Assembly: GCA_035705495.1 (NCBI GenBank) | Contig: DASSWB010000021.1 | Span: 19,602 to 83,601 of the forward strand | Reading direction: 5' to 3' | DNA: 64,000 bases | Source: DASSWB01 sp035705495 | GTDB taxonomy: Bacteria; Bacteroidota; Bacteroidia; Flavobacteriales; Flavobacteriaceae | Shown: piece after piece, positions 60,628 through 64,000 of the stretch | Layout of the letters: each line of letters begins with the position of its first letter | How positions within the stretch are numbered: position 1 is the first letter of the stretch | Notes under the pieces: generated by a model | The model's database searches: none | Seen by the model: the letters and a program-made list of their open reading frames with translations, nothing else | What the model was told of the DNA's origin: nothing | Program-made: the position numbers and the translations under genes

Positions 60628-61182
60628 ATGATTATGGAAAATTATTCAGATGAAATAGATCAATTAAAATCAATTCTCAATAAAACGGAATTGACAGAAA
60701 CAAAAAAATGGGGAATTCCTGTTTATACTTACAATGGAAAGAATGTAGTTGGCATAGCAGGTTTTAAAGAACATTTCACCCTTTGGTTTTACAATGGCGT
60801 TTTTTTGAAAGATGAAAAAAGGAAACTGATCAGTGGAGGGGAAGATACCAAGGCCCTCAGACAATGGCGTTTTTCACAGGTGGATGAAATTGATGAACCC
60901 TTAATTCTTCAATATGTGCAGGAAGCAATTAGAAATGAAGAATTGGGAAAACGATGGAAACCGCAAAAATCCGAAATTCCTGAGATTCCGACGCTTATGG
61001 CGGAATGTTTTTCGAAGGAACCAGCCTTACAAACAGAATTTTCTAAGCTTACCCCGTACAAACAAAAGGAATATATTGAGCATATTTCCGCAGCAAAACG
61101 TGAAGCAACCCAAATTTCACGAATGGAAAAAATAAAACCAATGATTATGGAGGGGAAAGGTTTGTACGACAAATACAAGTAG
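60628..61182 (+). CDS. DUF1801/YdeI-like protein
   Basis: A 184-residue soluble protein. The first half has DUF1801 features (TETKKWGIPVYTYNGKNVVGIAGFKEHFTLWFYNGVFLKD). The second half (PYKQKEYIEHISAAKREATQISRMEKIKPMI) matches the YdeI/OmpD-associated C-terminal segment. Such proteins are small cytosolic molecules of unknown role. The start may be ATG at 60628 or the next ATG at 60634. It is followed by the first of two related non-coding repeats. Confidence 0.82.
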   Translation: MIMENYSDEIDQLKSILNKTELTETKKWGIPVYTYNGKNVVGIAGFKEHFTLWFYNGVFLKDEKRKLISGGEDTKALRQWRFSQVDEIDEPLILQYVQEAIRNEELGKRWKPQKSEIPEIPTLMAECFSKEPALQTEFSKLTPYKQKEYIEHISAAKREATQISRMEKIKPMIMEGKGLYDKYK

Positions 61183-61210
61183 GCATATTTATAATCATTC
61201 GTGTCCGGTT

Positions 61211-61409
61211 AAGAGCATAGACCGTTTCATTGCAAGAAAATAGAAAAAAGGTTTGATTCTAATCAATTGATGATCATAAAATTATTTAAGTTGACGGTTC
61301 TAACAAAATGAAAATTGAAAATTTAAAAAGTTAGCCCTGAGAGACAACAATAGCTTTAAATCGTTATTTTCACGGGATTTTTTAGATGTTGGCAAAGTTT
61401 TACCGAACA
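61211..61409 (+). repeat. Degenerate direct repeat, copy A
   Basis: About 199 bp. Its left end (AAGAGCATAGACCGTT) and right end (AAAGTTTTACCGAACA) are identical to those of copy B at 63603-63780; the inside is similar with gaps. No gene function seen. It lies between DUF1801 and the 75-residue membrane gene. Confidence 0.7.
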
Positions 61410-61459
61410 ACACTATTTTATAATTTAAAACGAAATCGATTTTTTAAGAAAATAAAAAA

Positions 61460-61687
61460 ATGGAAAATTCAGACACCCCCGAAAAATCAGGAAATTTTGG
61501 AAAAGCAATTCTTGGACTCATAATTTCAATTCTTTTTGTTGTACTTGGTTTCTTCTTGCTAAGTGATCAAATGGCGATACAAAGTGATTTACCGGTCATT
61601 GTAATAAAAGGTATTGGGGTTTTCAATATACTTGTTTTTGGTTTGATGGGTTTATTGCATCTTAAAAGACTTCTGAAGAGACGCTGA
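61460..61687 (+). CDS. Small two-helix membrane protein of unknown function
   Basis: A 75-residue protein. A short polar N-terminus (MENSDTPEKSGNFGK) is followed by one helix (AILGLIISILFVVLGFFLL, about residues 17-35) and a second (GVFNILVFGLMGLLHL, about 52-68). The end LKRLLKRR is strongly basic, so both ends should be cytosolic. No family is recognised. It is 83 bp before the ABC exporter and flanked with it by the two repeats. A gene-context link to the exporter is possible but unproven. Confidence 0.65.
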   Translation: MENSDTPEKSGNFGKAILGLIISILFVVLGFFLLSDQMAIQSDLPVIVIKGIGVFNILVFGLMGLLHLKRLLKRR

Positions 61688-61749
61688 TTTTTTGTAATAA
61701 AAAAAGCATAAAATCCGAAAATCATTTCGATTGTCTCGGAAACCAATAC

Positions 61750-61757
61750 TAAATTTG
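61750..61757 (+). promoter_or_regulatory. -7 promoter element for the ABC exporter
   Basis: TAAATTTG fits TAnnTTTG, 13 bp before the TTG start at 61771. The -33 is not clear. Confidence 0.5.
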
Positions 61758-61770
61758 GAAAAAACATCTT

Positions 61771-63603
61771 TTGCCAAGACCTAAACAATCCATAGAACCA
61801 ACCAAAATTGATTTCAGGGCAAGTTTTGCTTCCTTAAAATTCGTTCCAAGATTTTTTAAAGAAATTAAAGCAGTAAACCCGAAACTGTTTTACATCAATA
61901 TTTTATGCCGAATCGTTAGTGCTGTATTGCCTGTCGCGATTTTATGGATTGGAAAATTAATCATTGATGAAGTGGTTCTTCAAATAGCTTCGGAAGACAG
62001 AAATTTTGACCGACTCTGGATTTTGATTGCTATGGAATTTGGAGCGGCAATTTTATCAGATTTATTAAGTCGGGCAACAACCTTGACCGATGCTTTATTG
62101 GGAGACCAGTATTCCATAAATACTTCTGTGAAAATCATCAAAAAAACATCAGAACTGGATCTTGACCAACTTGAAGATTCGGAATTCTACGACAAATTGG
62201 AACGCGCCAGGCAACAAACAACGGGTCGTGTTGGTTTGATGTCCAATATTTTAAGCCAGGGAGAAGATGTAATCGTAATTTTTTCCTTACTTACCGGGGT
62301 AGTGGTATTTGAACCTTGGCTGATTATCTTGCTCGTCGTTTCAATTATTCCCACAATCGTCAACGAAATAAAATTCAGCGGAACCAGTTATTCCCTCGCC
62401 CGAAGTTGGACACAGGAACGCAGGGAATTGGATTATTTGCGCTATGCAGGAGCGAGTGATGTTACTGCCAAAGAAGTAAAACTTTTCGGACTTTCAGATT
62501 ATTTGGCCGAACGCTTCAAAGTATTGTCTGATAAATATTATTTGCAAAGTAAAAAATTGGCCAAACAACGTGCCGGTTGGGGATCATTTTTTAATGTCAT
62601 CAGTACTTCTGCTTATTACGGCGCTTATGTCTTAATCGTTTTTCGTACCGTGACCAGAGTTTTTTCATTGGGTGATTTGACTTTCCTCTCCGGATCTTTT
62701 AATCGCCTACGACAAAAACTTCAAGGATTTTTCACCCGATTTACCGCCATCACAGAAAGCGCACTTTATCTTCAGGATTACTTCGAGTTTTTGGACTTGA
62801 CATATGAGGAATCAGAGAATTCTGAAAAAATTCCGCTTCCAAAAAAAATAAAAAAAGGTTTCAAATTCGTGAATGTTGGTTTTAAATATCCCAAATCTGA
62901 CACTTGGGTAGTACGGCATATCAATTTTGAATTAAAAGCAGGGGAGAAGTTGGCTTTTGTCGGTGAAAATGGTGCAGGCAAAACAACGCTAATCAAACTT
63001 TTGCTTCAGTTTTATGAACCAACCGAAGGTGAAATTTTCTTGGACGATTTTCCAGTGAAACAATATGATAAAGTACAATACCAACAGTATTTCGGTGTCA
63101 TTTTTCAGGATTTTGTAAAATTTGAGCTAACATTAAAAGAAAATATCGCAGTTGGTGAAATAGAGGAAATACAAAATCAGGAAAGAATTGATAATGCCGC
63201 GGAAAAAAGTTTGGCGAACGAGGTTATTTCCCAATTGCCTGGAGGTTATTCCCAACAACTTGGAAAACGATTTAAACTAGGCAAGGATTTAAGTGGCGGA
63301 CAGTGGCAGAAAATAGCTATTGCACGTGCTTATATGAAAGATGCTGAGGTTCTTATTTTGGATGAACCAACCTCTGCACTTGATGCCCGGGCAGAAACCG
63401 AAGCTTTCAACCGTTTCATAAAACTTACGGAAGGAAAAACCGCGGTGATAATTTCCCATAGATTTAGCACGGTAAGAATTGCTGACAGAATTATGGTTCT
63501 TAAAGATGGTTCCGTGCTCGAAATAGGAACGCATCAGGAATTAATGCAGAACAATAGCTTGTACGCCGAACTGTTTAATTTACAGGCAGAAGGTTATAAA
63601 TGA
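61771..63603 (+). CDS. ABC exporter, fused permease and ATPase
   Basis: A 610-residue half-transporter. Six helices occupy about residues 30-340, with an EAA-like coupling region. The ATPase has Walker A GENGAGKTT near 397, the signature LSGGQWQKIAIARA and Walker B VLILDEPTSALD. A switch His (IISHRFS) follows. It belongs to the lipid A/multidrug exporter family and acts as a homodimer, or with a partner not seen here. The start is TTG at 61771, since the promoter element lies just upstream. The stop overlaps the ATG of repeat copy B. Confidence 0.9.
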   Translation: MPRPKQSIEPTKIDFRASFASLKFVPRFFKEIKAVNPKLFYINILCRIVSAVLPVAILWIGKLIIDEVVLQIASEDRNFDRLWILIAMEFGAAILSDLLSRATTLTDALLGDQYSINTSVKIIKKTSELDLDQLEDSEFYDKLERARQQTTGRVGLMSNILSQGEDVIVIFSLLTGVVVFEPWLIILLVVSIIPTIVNEIKFSGTSYSLARSWTQERRELDYLRYAGASDVTAKEVKLFGLSDYLAERFKVLSDKYYLQSKKLAKQRAGWGSFFNVISTSAYYGAYVLIVFRTVTRVFSLGDLTFLSGSFNRLRQKLQGFFTRFTAITESALYLQDYFEFLDLTYEESENSEKIPLPKKIKKGFKFVNVGFKYPKSDTWVVRHINFELKAGEKLAFVGENGAGKTTLIKLLLQFYEPTEGEIFLDDFPVKQYDKVQYQQYFGVIFQDFVKFELTLKENIAVGEIEEIQNQERIDNAAEKSLANEVISQLPGGYSQQLGKRFKLGKDLSGGQWQKIAIARAYMKDAEVLILDEPTSALDARAETEAFNRFIKLTEGKTAVIISHRFSTVRIADRIMVLKDGSVLEIGTHQELMQNNSLYAELFNLQAEGYK

Positions 63604-63780
63604 AGAGCATAGACCGTTACACTGCTAGAAAAAAGAAAAAAGATTTGATCCTGACTCATCGTTGCCCGTCCTGAAAAAATGGGAATAGAAAAATTTCAAA
63701 ACCGATCCTGAAAGACAGCAAACGCTTCAAATTGTTGTCTTTATAGGATATTTTGACGTTTTCAAAAGTTTTACCGAACA
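63603..63780 (+). repeat. Degenerate direct repeat, copy B
   Basis: About 178 bp, the partner of copy A at 61211-61409 in the same orientation, 2.4 kb apart. It starts at the ABC exporter stop. Near its left end a 24-codon frame (ATG at 63600) can be read, but the same frame in copy A has a stop after ten codons and no ATG, so it is not likely to be a gene. Confidence 0.7.
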
Positions 63781-63827
63781 CTGAAATAATTTCTAAAACT
63801 TGACATTTTTTTATTATTTCTTTTTCA

Positions 63828-63856
63828 TTGACGAATCAGTTTTTGAGCTAATTTTG
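63828..63856 (+). promoter_or_regulatory. Promoter of the RimK-like gene
   Basis: TTG (63828-63830), an 18-bp spacer and TAATTTTG (63849-63856), 20 bp before the ATG at 63877. Confidence 0.65.
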
Positions 63857-63876
63857 CTTAAAATTTAAAGCTTTTA

Positions 63877-64000
63877 ATGCGAAAAATAATTGTTGTTGAC
63901 AATCCCGGAAATTGGACATTTTCCGCAGAGAATATTCCCATCGTTTCTTCACAGGAGTACCTTACGAATCCAAAATATGCTGAACTGAAAAACACGCGCA
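63877..64000 (+). CDS. RimK-like ATP-grasp protein, N-terminal fragment
   Basis: The first 41 codons of a gene that leaves the window. The visible peptide begins MRKIIVVDNPGNWTF and continues to the SSQEYLTNPKYAELKNTR segment. This matches the RLAN domain, an N-terminal domain found before the ATP-grasp ligase part of RimK-family proteins in Bacteroidota and Proteobacteria. Such ligases add amino acids such as glutamate to proteins or small molecules. The catalytic domain lies beyond 64000, so activity cannot be judged here. Confidence 0.78.
   Translation, partial: MRKIIVVDNPGNWTFSAENIPIVSSQEYLTNPKYAELKNTR

Noticed and set aside
63600..63674. A 24-codon ORF overlapping the ABC exporter stop
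   Set aside because: The matching frame in repeat copy A has no ATG and a stop after ten codons, so the similarity is not kept as coding.
61211..63780. Repeat pair as insertion-sequence ends or integron attC sites
   Set aside because: No transposase or integrase, no terminal inverted repeats, no target duplication and no attC-like core sites.
1..64000. CRISPR array, rRNA operon or replication origin
   Set aside because: No regularly spaced repeats, rRNA sequence or DnaA-box cluster was seen when reading the window.

Overview
The window reads as ordinary chromosome from a flavobacterium (phylum Bacteroidota, very probably family Flavobacteriaceae). Support: AT-rich sequence; many promoters of the Bacteroidota type (TTG/TTTG, about 19 bp, TAnnTTTG), often only 10-20 nt before the start codon; almost no Shine-Dalgarno sequences; and families typical of the group (DUF4290, DUF6495-like, DUF6428, TIGR02757, BatA-type vWA proteins, 7TM-HD phosphohydrolase, RLAN-domain RimK-like ligase). 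I see no rRNA operon, insertion sequence, prophage or CRISPR array.

Layout. 1-4.2 kb: 5' end of a DEAD-box helicase gene, then rlmH-rdgB facing nadC, a BrkB-type membrane protein, a chalcone-isomerase-like protein and a DUF2147 protein. 4.2-9.2 kb: priA, an orphan LytTR response regulator, and the ribosomal operon rpsF-rpsR-rplI. 9.2-12.8 kb: a MacB/FtsX-like permease and three tandem related secreted proteins of unknown function. 12.9-22.8 kb: a housekeeping block with hisS, tRNA-Met, a START-like protein, a class IV aminotransferase, YqgE/AlgH, HU, the coupled set P-loop kinase-recQ-fmt, DUF493, DUF4290 and murA. MurA carries Asp in place of the fosfomycin-target Cys. 22.9-31.4 kb: a large conserved protein of unknown function, an MBL hydrolase, and a long minus-strand run: a LolD-like ATPase, TIGR02757, a BatA-like vWA protein, a dihydroorotase homologue without its metal-binding His-X-His, a small membrane protein and an esterase.

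31.5-42.2 kb: msrA, a methyltransferase, an arsenic resistance operon (arsR-DUF6428-arsC-acr3), an NlpC/P60 peptidase, thiolase, a PgpH-like 7TM-HD protein, a GreA/B-like protein and a major OmpA-family porin with a near-perfect promoter. 42.3-53.6 kb: aldehyde dehydrogenase, a LolA-like protein, DUF72, NUDIX, thioesterase, an exonuclease/endonuclease/phosphatase protein, MscS, DUF3817, galE, a YqaE/Pmp3 microprotein, a second DEAD-box helicase, SDR and DUF1697. 53.6-64 kb: a FUSC-family membrane protein, an SF2 helicase, a PBP1A-like peptidoglycan synthase, a DUF1801-like protein, an ABC exporter and the start of a RimK-like ATP-grasp gene.

Most genes act in translation, envelope biogenesis and stress tolerance. 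The least explained parts are: a mini transcription unit at 60.26-60.47 kb with an ECF-type promoter, a 43-codon ORF and a terminator; a pair of degenerate direct repeats of about 180-200 bp around the small membrane gene and the ABC exporter; the secreted-protein triplet; the coupled vWA/pseudo-dihydroorotase pair; and an 8-bp triple repeat forming two tiny upstream ORFs at arsR.
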